DNA from: a bacterium
Lineage (GTDB): Bacteria; UBP15; UBA6099; JAJRTR01
Direction of reading: 5' to 3'
NCBI GenBank assembly: GCA_024278215.1
Contig: JAJRTR010000144.1
Span: forward strand, 1-12,626
DNA length: 12,626 nucleotides
Shown: piece after piece, positions 6,677 through 12,626 of the stretch
Numbering within the stretch: position 1 is the first letter of the stretch
How the letters are laid out: every line of letters starts with the position of its first letter
The notes under the pieces: generated by a model
What the model was told of the DNA's origin: nothing
The model's database searches: none
Seen by the model: only the letters and a program-made list of their open reading frames with translations
Made by a program: the position numbers and the translations under genes

Positions 6677-6737
6677 TTTAAATATATTTGCGCAGCATTT
6701 CTGAGCGTATTGCGACAGGAAGGACGGTCGAAAAGAC

Positions 6738-8126
6738 ATGTCGACAGCAACAGAAAAAAGTGAAGGTTCGGTTGCAACGGCACCGAAAAAGACATTTGAT
6801 TTTTATTATATTGAAGGCGGGTTGCCTCGCGGGCGAGCTGTGAAGTTTATCAATGCTTTCGCGGCAGTGCTCAGACATACCAATTACAAGCCGCTTCTTG
6901 ATATGTATTCGAGAAGCACAGCGAAATGCGCAAGGTGTACTGTCATGTGTCCCGTGCATGAAGCGACCGGCGATCCCCGGGATATACCCTGCTATCGTTC
7001 GCAACTCATTCTGGACATCTATAAAAAATACTTCACCGTGGGTGGCTGGTTCAAAACCCGTGTAATGGGTGAAGGGCATATTACAAACGACGACATCGAC
7101 GAACTTGCCGAGTCGGTCTACCGTTGCACAGCCTGCAAACGGTGTTTATTGCAGTGTCCGATGGGTATCGACCATGCACTGGTCACCCACATTGCACGCT
7201 ATGTTCTATCCGAGATCGGCATAGTGCCCAAGGCGCTAAGGGTTGCCACGAGGGAGCAACTCGAGGGCCCCTCGGCGAACACGTCGGCGATTCCCGTTGT
7301 CGCGCTCAGGGACACGCTCGAATTTCTCGAAGAAGAACTCCTCGAGATCACCGGACACGAGATAAAGTTCCCTGTAGATAAGGAAGGTGTGGATTTCGTG
7401 TTTTTCCCGGCAGTCTCCGACTACCTTCTCGAGGCCGAGACGCTTATGGGCAACGCCGCCGTCATGTATGCCACGGGCAACGCCGACAACTGGACTATCG
7501 GCACACAGAACTTCGACGGCATCAACTACGGCCTGTTCTACAGCGACTGGCATCTCGAAAACATCATCAAGAACGTGGTCAAAGAAACGAGAAGGCTTAA
7601 GGGAAAGTGCATCCTGATCGGCGAGTGCGGGCACGCCTCGCGCTCGGCCAAGCAGTTTGTCCCGGTGTTCGGCGGCAAGAACCCGCCTCCGGTCATCAAC
7701 TGCATGGAATTCGCGCTGGACATGATGGAAGAGGGCAAGCTGAAGCTCAATCCCGACATTATTGATAAAAGCGCGACATATCACGACCCCTGCAACATAG
7801 CCCGTTCGGGCTGGATCGTCGAGCAGCCGCGCAAGATTATTAAATCTTTCATCAAGGATTTCGTCGAAATGACTCCCAACGGCGCTGAGAATTATTGTTG
7901 CGGCGGTGGCGGCGGTACCGTATCCATCGACGAGATGCACAAGTTCCGCATGGAGATAGGCGGTCTGAAAAAGGCCGAGCAGATACGCAACGCCGGTACG
8001 GACTATGTCATCGCTCCGTGCGCCAACTGCAAGAAACAACTCGGTGAAATCATCGAATATCACAAACTCGACAGCAAGCTTATCGGTCTTCACGATCTGA
8101 TGCTGAAGGCAATCGAGTTTAAATGA
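6738..8126 (+). CDS. DsrK/TmcB/HdrD-like CCG-domain iron-sulfur protein
   Basis: The 462-residue product is soluble and has no signal peptide. Two cysteine clusters bind [4Fe-4S] centres: C64-x2-C67-x3-C71-P with C85, and C130-x2-C133-x2-C136-x3-C140-P. The C-terminal half carries CCG (cysteine-rich) domains. The second is complete (C352, then Y-CCG at 387-389, then C428-AN-C431), the signature that binds the noncubane [4Fe-4S] site of heterodisulfide reductase. The first (C291, C297, C322) is degenerate, as in DsrK and TmcB. Such subunits form the cytoplasmic arm of membrane complexes linking the quinone pool and periplasmic cytochromes to thiol/disulfide chemistry in sulfate reducers. GGAAGGA lies about 13 bases upstream of the ATG. 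It is the first gene of an operon with the cytochrome b and cytochrome c genes. The natural disulfide or protein partner is unknown. Confidence 0.9.
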   Translation: MSTATEKSEGSVATAPKKTFDFYYIEGGLPRGRAVKFINAFAAVLRHTNYKPLLDMYSRSTAKCARCTVMCPVHEATGDPRDIPCYRSQLILDIYKKYFTVGGWFKTRVMGEGHITNDDIDELAESVYRCTACKRCLLQCPMGIDHALVTHIARYVLSEIGIVPKALRVATREQLEGPSANTSAIPVVALRDTLEFLEEELLEITGHEIKFPVDKEGVDFVFFPAVSDYLLEAETLMGNAAVMYATGNADNWTIGTQNFDGINYGLFYSDWHLENIIKNVVKETRRLKGKCILIGECGHASRSAKQFVPVFGGKNPPPVINCMEFALDMMEEGKLKLNPDIIDKSATYHDPCNIARSGWIVEQPRKIIKSFIKDFVEMTPNGAENYCCGGGGGTVSIDEMHKFRMEIGGLKKAEQIRNAGTDYVIAPCANCKKQLGEIIEYHKLDSKLIGLHDLMLKAIEFK

Positions 8127-8183
8127 TGCGGTATAGCAATCTATTGCTTAATGTTACAGGATTCGAGTTGCGAAAGAGAAATT

Positions 8184-8202
8184 CCGGTTTGCGCAGAACC
8201 GG
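8184..8202 (+). other. Intercistronic hairpin
   Basis: CCGGTT (8184-8189) and AACCGG (8197-8202) form a perfect 6-bp stem with a 7-base loop. It is followed by an A-rich run, not a T-run, so it is not a standard plus-strand terminator. It lies between the Fe-S and cytochrome b genes and may be an mRNA processing or stability element. Confidence 0.4.
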
Positions 8203-8231
8203 CTAAAAAAAATAAAAAGCATATTTTATAG

Positions 8232-8240
8232 AAAGAGGTG
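8232..8240 (+). promoter_or_regulatory. Ribosome binding site deciding the cytochrome b start
   Basis: AAAGAGGTG matches the anti-Shine-Dalgarno complement AAGGAGGTG at eight of nine positions. It covers the in-frame GTG at 8238, so that GTG cannot be the start if this is the ribosome site. The TTG at 8247 (spacing 6) or 8250 (spacing 9) fits instead. Confidence 0.6.
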
Positions 8241-8246
8241 GCGGAT

Positions 8247-9005
8247 TTGTTGACAGACTGGTTGGGTTTCGCGAGGGGGCCGCTGTTTATCATGTGCTTC
8301 CTGTTCATGTTGCTGGGACTACTCAGGCTGGTGGTTCTCGAACTTATCGGCTTTAAAAACGCTTACGCTAAAATCGAAGACAAAGATTTCCTGATATTCT
8401 CTCCACCCGAACAGACGGGAGATATCAGGGATAAGAAGTTCATCTCGAAAACATGGCTTGCGGGCATTATGGAATGGCTGATACCGGTTCGGCACATTTA
8501 TAAGAGCAAACCGTTCTTCAGCATTGTGTCGATTATATTTCACATAGCGATTATAGTGACTCCGATATTCCTGATGCAGCACATACTTCTGTGGAAGCGG
8601 GGCGTGGGGGTCGGCTGGCCGGGTCTGCCGGGGCATCTGGCGGATGTGCTTACGGTTGTGGCGCTTGCCTCGATTATCATTCTTTTTCTTTACCGGCTTA
8701 CGGATAAAGACGCGCGTGTCCTGAGTGGCACGGGCGACTATCTGCTGCTCGCGCTGATATTCGTGATATTCGGGACGGGGCTTCTGGCCGCGCACCCGGC
8801 TATGAGCCCTGTAAACTACAGTCTCACCATGTTGATTCATGTTCTCGCGGGCAATCTTTCTTTTGTTCTCCTGCCTCTGAGCAAGCTGGCGCATGTTGTC
8901 CTCTTCCCGTTCAACAGGGTTTCCTCGGACTTCTTCTGGAGACTGCCTCCGGGCATGGGAGATAAAGTCGCGCACGAACTTCATGGCGAGGAGGCGAAAG
9001 TGTGA
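8247..9005 (+). CDS. NarI/TmcC/DsrM-like cytochrome b membrane subunit
   Basis: With a TTG start at 8247 the product has 252 residues. The first in-frame GTG, at 8238, would give 255. There are five hydrophobic helices at about 12-35, 91-114, 131-150, 165-182 and 191-222. Histidines placed for two b hemes are H99 and H112 in helix 2 and H198 and H216 in helix 5. The 18-residue spacing of the last pair equals that of NarI. A long cytoplasmic loop (about 36-88) lies between helices 1 and 2. Proteins of this type (nitrate reductase gamma family, including DsrM and TmcC) exchange electrons with menaquinone and pass them between a periplasmic cytochrome and a cytoplasmic CCG subunit, which matches both neighbours. 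The spacer from the Fe-S gene is about 120 bp with a hairpin and no clear promoter. Confidence 0.87.
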   Translation: MLTDWLGFARGPLFIMCFLFMLLGLLRLVVLELIGFKNAYAKIEDKDFLIFSPPEQTGDIRDKKFISKTWLAGIMEWLIPVRHIYKSKPFFSIVSIIFHIAIIVTPIFLMQHILLWKRGVGVGWPGLPGHLADVLTVVALASIIILFLYRLTDKDARVLSGTGDYLLLALIFVIFGTGLLAAHPAMSPVNYSLTMLIHVLAGNLSFVLLPLSKLAHVVLFPFNRVSSDFFWRLPPGMGDKVAHELHGEEAKV

Positions 9006-9058
9006 TCCTGCGGAGACCGGCACTTCGAGCCGGTCATTCTCCATGCAATCAGCAGGAT
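9005..9058 (+). other. Structured intercistronic RNA filling the gap before the cytochrome c gene
   Basis: Nested pairings cover almost the whole 72-bp spacer. ATCCTGC (9005-9011) pairs with GCAGGAT (9052-9058). Inside it GACCGGC (9015-9021) pairs with GCCGGTC (9029-9035) around a 7-base loop, and GGA (9012-9014) can pair with TCC (9040-9042). It starts at the last base of the upstream stop codon and ends just before the GGAGG of the next gene. There is no T-run, so it is not a simple terminator. Confidence 0.6.
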
Positions 9059-9077
9059 TCACGCGGAGGAATGCTCA

Positions 9078-10013
9078 ATGAAAAGTTTTCACAATAAAAA
9101 TATACTTGCCGTCGTTTCAGCCGTTATCGTTTCCATAGCCTGCGGCGGCGCGGCGCGCGCGCAGAGTCTGACGGATTTTCTGAACTCGGACACGCCGAAA
9201 AATGTCGCATACTTGAACTTTACATTTGTCTTTCTCGGGGTCATCACGCTGATACTCATAGCGGCGGCAATTCTTGAGATCGTTTTCTCGATCAGGCGCG
9301 ACACGCAGGCCGGCGGCCTGATGCTTACAGATGACGACATCGAACCGGGGCAATCGCTCGTTTCAATGCTGTTCGGCGACACCGGCGTGCGTCTCAGTAT
9401 GCTCGCTGTGTTTATTGTTGTTCTTATCACGGGCATGGTAGTAACCGCCGATTCGATCGACAATGCTGTTGTCGAACATAATGACAGGGTGGACTCCCCG
9501 ATAGGGCTTACTGCGAACAGGGCGGTCCTGCGCATCGACGGCGACAGGAATGGCCTGTATGTGGATTTCAAACACGATATGCACAAAAAGATGCTGGGCG
9601 GAGTAAACTCGTGCGACACCTGCCATCACCTGCACAGCCCCACAGATAAAACAATGCAATGCTGGAAGTGCCACTCGCTGATGCACAATTCGTCTTCGAT
9701 ATTCGACCACTCGCTGCACGAAAAGGCGCTGGGCGGCAACACAGCCTGCGATAAGTGCCATAAACAGGGTGTGCCCAAAACCCGTGAAAGCGCGAAGCCA
9801 TGCGCGGAATGCCATGCGGCCAATATGAATATGGATGCCGAACTCGACAACAACGGGCGTTTCGATTTCCACGCGATGTCTTATGAGAACGCCATGCACA
9901 CACTGTGCGTCGGATGTCACAAGAGCCGCGCCGAACAGGTTGGCCGGCCCGCGCTCGGCAACTGCAATACCTGCCACCCGAACATCGAACCGCCCGGTTC
10001 AACCTTGAAGTAA
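9078..10013 (+). CDS. Membrane-anchored hexaheme cytochrome c (class III-like)
   Basis: The ATG follows GGAGG by 8 bases and the product has 311 residues. An N-terminal signal or anchor (1-28, ending ARA before QS) is followed by helices at about 45-70 and 103-124. SIRR after the second helix stays inside, so the C-terminal domain faces the periplasm. Six CxxCH heme sites are seen at 179, 195, 224, 242, 277 and 296. Histidines for bis-His ligation occur in the FKHDMH and FDHSLH blocks. The two blocks VDFKHDMHKKMLGG and SIFDHSLHEKALGG, each followed by CDxCH, show internal duplication of a two-heme unit, and a third, weaker unit starts at FDFHAM. Class III cytochromes accept electrons from periplasmic hydrogenases or formate dehydrogenases. 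TmcA of Desulfovibrio has four hemes and is soluble, so this subunit is larger and anchored. It is the third gene of the operon. Confidence 0.9.
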   Translation: MKSFHNKNILAVVSAVIVSIACGGAARAQSLTDFLNSDTPKNVAYLNFTFVFLGVITLILIAAAILEIVFSIRRDTQAGGLMLTDDDIEPGQSLVSMLFGDTGVRLSMLAVFIVVLITGMVVTADSIDNAVVEHNDRVDSPIGLTANRAVLRIDGDRNGLYVDFKHDMHKKMLGGVNSCDTCHHLHSPTDKTMQCWKCHSLMHNSSSIFDHSLHEKALGGNTACDKCHKQGVPKTRESAKPCAECHAANMNMDAELDNNGRFDFHAMSYENAMHTLCVGCHKSRAEQVGRPALGNCNTCHPNIEPPGSTLK

Positions 10014-10083
10014 ATCTGACACCTCCAGACCCGGCATTAGAAACCACAGTGGGGGTACTATCTCAGAGAGGGACCAGTGATAA

Positions 10084-10527
10084 ATGAGTGGCGGCGATGT
10101 GTTGAAAAAAAACAAAATTATGGTGGTCGACGACGAGCAGGACATCGTCGATTATCTTTCGATCTTTCTTGATGATAATGATTACCAAGTGGCGAGTGCG
10201 ACAGACACAGACGAAGTGATGCCGCTTGTCGAGAAGTTCAAACCGGATCTTATGCTTCTTGATATTGTCATGCCGAAGAAAACGGGATTTGCCATTTATA
10301 AGGGATTGAAGGAAGACCCCTGTTTCAGCGATATGCCGATACTTATCGTCAGTGCCTTCAGCAAAACACGGGATTTTCCACAGGTGGAATTCGACCGGAT
10401 GATAAAAGAAAACAACTTGCCCCGGCCGGGCGGCTACGTCGAGAAACCCATCGACCGCAAGCGGCTTTTAGAACTGATAAAGTCTCAACTCGGAGAGAAC
10501 GATCGTAATGTCGACAATGGACATTAA
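10084..10527 (+). CDS. Single-domain response regulator
   Basis: The 147-residue product is one receiver domain with the acidic pair D16-D17, phosphoacceptor D60 (LLDIVMPKKTG), switch residue S90 and K121 in YVEKP. There is no DNA-binding or enzymatic output domain. S90 to K121 spans 31 residues against about 22 in CheY, so there is an insertion of about 9 residues (KTRDFPQVEFDRMIKENN region) in the alpha4-beta5 face used for partner contacts. The gene follows the cytochrome c gene by 70 bp in the same direction with no clear promoter, so co-transcription is likely. GAGGGA lies about 11 bases before the ATG. Its end overlaps the kinase gene by 20 bp. It probably relays phosphate to or from that kinase. 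Confidence 0.87.
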   Translation: MSGGDVLKKNKIMVVDDEQDIVDYLSIFLDDNDYQVASATDTDEVMPLVEKFKPDLMLLDIVMPKKTGFAIYKGLKEDPCFSDMPILIVSAFSKTRDFPQVEFDRMIKENNLPRPGGYVEKPIDRKRLLELIKSQLGENDRNVDNGH

Positions 10528-12334
10528 AGAGGTCAGAGAGTGGGTTTGCAGCGAACTCTACGAGCAGATGCCCGTGAGTGTCGCGGTAATCGACTCCGAC
10601 TTCAAAATCGTCGATGCAAACAATACGTTCGTGCAGACATTCGGCGAAATGAAAGGCAGAAGTTGCCACGAAGCAATAAAACGGAGCCGGTTGTACTGCG
10701 AAGAATGTGAGGCCGGCAAGACTTTTGTTGATGGCAAAGTACGCATAAATAAAGTCAGCGGTATCGACCGCTTTGGAAATAAGATCAGTTACCTCATACA
10801 TCTCTTTCCTCTCGTCGCCGAGGACGGCAGCATACCCTACATCATCGAGATGGCCGCCGACTCGACACTCATTGACGAATTGCAGGAAAGATACGAACTT
10901 CTTTTCGACAAGACGCCCTGTTATATATGTATCATCGACAGGCAGTTCCAGGTGATACAGACAAACCGGAAGTTCCGCGACACATTCGGCGAGCCCGGCG
11001 GCCGCTACTGCCACCAGGTCTACAAGCAGAGCCCGAATATATGCGAAGAATGTCCCGCCGTCAGGGTATTCCAGACTGGCGCCGAGCACTCTACACGACA
11101 ACGCGGTGTAGACGTTCACGGCAACACAACTTATTACATGGTCACCGCCGCGCCTCTTATAAAAGGACCGGACGGTACCGTCGAGACGGTCATGGAAATC
11201 GCGTTCGACGTTTCCCGCATCGTCGAACTCGAAGAACAGATAAAAGAGCTGTTCGACATTCAGGAGTTTGTCATCGCAAGTTCGATGGACGCCCTTATAG
11301 TTACAGACTTCAAGGACAGGATAATAATATTCAACAGGTCCGCGGAAAAACTTTTCGGTTATTCGGCGATGGACGTTATCGGCAAACGTGGTTTCTTCAA
11401 CGAGATTCTGCCCGGTGAATTCACGGGGTTGCTGAAAGACAACGGCGGCCCGAAACAGATTCGGGAAACAACAATAAAAAACAGGGACGGCGAGTCGATT
11501 CCTGTCAGGATATCAGGGAGCTGCCTGTCGAGCGAAGACAAGTTCCTCGGCCATGCCGCGTTTTTGCAGGATTTAAGAAAGATCAAACAGCTCGAGGACG
11601 AGAAACTAAGCGCCGAGCGGCTTGCGGCTGTAGGCCAGACCGTTGCGGGCCTGGCACACGGCATAAAAAACATCATCACAGGGCTCGAAGGCGGTCTCTA
11701 TGTGATGAAAACAGGTATGCGCAAGAGTGATGTCGAGACCATCGGCAAGGGCCTCACTATGCTCGACAGCAACATCCGGCGCATATCACACTTCGTCAGG
11801 GAGTTCCTCAGTTTCGCGCGGGGCAAAGTTCCTGAAGTCGATATGACAGAACCTGTAAGTATCGCTGCCGAGGTTTTCGAGTTGTACAAATACGCCGCGC
11901 AGCAGGAAGGCATCGAGATCGTTACCGATTTCCAGGACGGTGTACCGCCTGCGCCTATGGATCGGGAAGCAATCCATACGTGCATTTCCAACCTCGTGTC
12001 AAATGCGATCGACGCTTGCCAGATGAGCGACAAAGATAGTAAAGTAATTACCATAAGGGCATACGAAGAGAATGAAACAATAATATATGAAGTCTCGGAT
12101 AACGGGATCGGGATGGATTATGACGTTAAAAAGAAGGTGTTCACAAGTTTCTTCAGCACCAAGGGGTCACATCAGGGGACAGGACTCGGGCTTCTGCTCA
12201 CTAAAAAGACGGTGCAGGAACACGGCGGGCAGGTAAGACTGGATTCGGAACCTGAAGAAGGCGCGACCTTCCGACTCGAGTTTCCACGAAACCGGCTGCC
12301 GAAACCCGGTGGAGAGGAACATGTCGACAGTTAG
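10508..12334 (+). CDS. Triple-PAS histidine kinase with duplicated cysteine motifs
   Basis: The 608-residue protein is soluble, with no membrane helices. Three PAS domains lie at about 17-120, 127-243 and 250-362. A HisKA dimerisation region follows with H384 in GLAHGIKN, then a HATPase_c domain with N-box NLVSNAIDA (495-503), G1 DNGIG (531-535) and G2 GTGLGL (557-562). PAS1 and PAS2 each carry the same cysteine pattern: C53-H54 then C64-EE-C67, and C168-H169 then C179-EE-C182, with identical spacing. PAS3 lacks it. Such CH-x9-CxxC clusters could bind metal or an Fe-S centre or form disulfides, suggesting cytoplasmic redox sensing. The start at 10508 follows GGAGAG by 10 bases; ATG 10517 is an alternative. 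The kinase sits between two receiver genes and overlaps the first. Confidence 0.9.
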   Translation: MSTMDIKEVREWVCSELYEQMPVSVAVIDSDFKIVDANNTFVQTFGEMKGRSCHEAIKRSRLYCEECEAGKTFVDGKVRINKVSGIDRFGNKISYLIHLFPLVAEDGSIPYIIEMAADSTLIDELQERYELLFDKTPCYICIIDRQFQVIQTNRKFRDTFGEPGGRYCHQVYKQSPNICEECPAVRVFQTGAEHSTRQRGVDVHGNTTYYMVTAAPLIKGPDGTVETVMEIAFDVSRIVELEEQIKELFDIQEFVIASSMDALIVTDFKDRIIIFNRSAEKLFGYSAMDVIGKRGFFNEILPGEFTGLLKDNGGPKQIRETTIKNRDGESIPVRISGSCLSSEDKFLGHAAFLQDLRKIKQLEDEKLSAERLAAVGQTVAGLAHGIKNIITGLEGGLYVMKTGMRKSDVETIGKGLTMLDSNIRRISHFVREFLSFARGKVPEVDMTEPVSIAAEVFELYKYAAQQEGIEIVTDFQDGVPPAPMDREAIHTCISNLVSNAIDACQMSDKDSKVITIRAYEENETIIYEVSDNGIGMDYDVKKKVFTSFFSTKGSHQGTGLGLLLTKKTVQEHGGQVRLDSEPEEGATFRLEFPRNRLPKPGGEEHVDS

Positions 12335-12371
12335 GCGACGGCTCAATACATATCAGAAAAGGAGTTTGCCA

Positions 12372-12626
12372 ATGGAAGGACATCTCAACAAAACAATACT
12401 CGTAGTGGACGACGAACCTGACGTGCGAACATTTTTTGAAACGGCCCTTAAGGATGCCGGTTTCACTGTTGTGACGGCAGGCGATGGGGAGGCCGCCCGG
12501 AAGGCACTTGATGAGAGAAAGCCCGACCTGGTTTCCCTGGACCTTGTCATGCCGAAAAAGTCGGGCGTGAAACTATACCATGAGATCAGGCGCGATAAGG
12601 AGTTGAGAAAGATTCCGGTGATAGTC
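12372..12626 (+). CDS. Response regulator, N-terminal part (cut by window end)
   Basis: The visible 85 residues are the first part of a receiver domain: acidic pair D13-D14, phosphoacceptor D57 in SLDLVMPKKSG, and the start of beta4 (KIPVIV) at the window edge. AGGAG lies 7 bases before the ATG, and the gene begins 37 bp after the kinase stop. Whether an output domain follows cannot be seen. The likeness to the receiver at 10084 around VMPKK(S/T)G suggests duplication. If the full protein carries an AAA+ and Fis domain, it would be a candidate activator for the sigma-54 promoters upstream. If it is a lone receiver, it is probably a relay protein. Confidence 0.88.
   Translation, partial: MEGHLNKTILVVDDEPDVRTFFETALKDAGFTVVTAGDGEAARKALDERKPDLVSLDLVMPKKSGVKLYHEIRRDKELRKIPVIV

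Larger units (their letters stand above)
6304..6737. other. Divergent regulatory spacer
   Basis: This 434-bp gap separates the NifX-DUF1847 gene from the respiratory operon and shows no believable gene. It holds two sigma-54 promoters pointing outward (6329-6344 and 6661-6676) and a central GTTGCA box cluster (6467-6514). A short perfect inverted repeat, GTTTTC-GAG-GAAAAC, lies at 6536-6550. The region between the box cluster and the plus-strand promoter is AT-rich, which would suit DNA bending. Confidence 0.8.

Noticed and set aside
7236-8093. 285-codon minus-strand frame opposite the CCG Fe-S gene
   Set aside because: It mirrors the codon bias of the real gene on the other strand and shows no domain or start signal.

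Overview
The window looks like chromosome from a strictly anaerobic bacterium, most likely Desulfobacterota (the former Deltaproteobacteria) or a candidate phylum with similar energy metabolism. This is inferred from gene content: a DsrK/TmcB-like CCG iron-sulfur protein, a NarI-like cytochrome b, a membrane-anchored hexaheme cytochrome c, a DUF1847 protein, two very good sigma-54 promoters, and a PAS-rich histidine kinase with its response regulators. No rRNA, tRNA, CRISPR array, transposase gene or phage gene was seen. The species cannot be named from the sequence.

Region 1 (1-4365) is an island of about 4 kb bounded by two copies of one MITE-like palindromic element in opposite orientation. 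Copy 1 is cut by the window edge and ends at 140. Copy 2, at 4188-4365, is complete, with terminal inverted repeats of about 20 bp and a TA on each side. Between them are a zinc-ribbon/AIM24-family protein, a secreted FecR-domain protein, and a convergent gene for a secreted six-hairpin glycosidase-like protein. The same element end faces each of the two outermost genes.

Region 2 (4366-5322) holds a HAD-superfamily hydrolase, probably transcribed from a promoter whose -35 box lies inside the terminal repeat of copy 2, followed by a short intergenic stretch.

Region 3 (5323-10013) is a divergent redox region. A minus-strand gene fuses a NifX/NifB-type cofactor-binding domain to DUF1847. Opposite it starts an operon for a Tmc/Dsr-like membrane complex: a cytoplasmic CCG/ferredoxin-type Fe-S subunit, a five-helix cytochrome b and a membrane-anchored periplasmic hexaheme cytochrome c. 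The 434-bp divergent spacer carries two back-to-back sigma-54 promoters, each with exact GG-N10-GC spacing. About midway between them is a cluster of GTTGCA/TGCAAC boxes with the position and symmetry of a shared enhancer.

Region 4 (10014-12626) is a tightly packed signalling set: a single receiver-domain protein, a triple-PAS histidine kinase with two equally spaced Cys-His/CxxC motifs, and a second receiver protein cut by the window end. It runs in the same direction as the respiratory operon and may read the redox state that the operon creates. The most interesting unit is 5323-12626: a sigma-54-controlled electron-transfer complex, a metal-cofactor/DUF1847 fusion and a putative cysteine-based redox sensor kinase.
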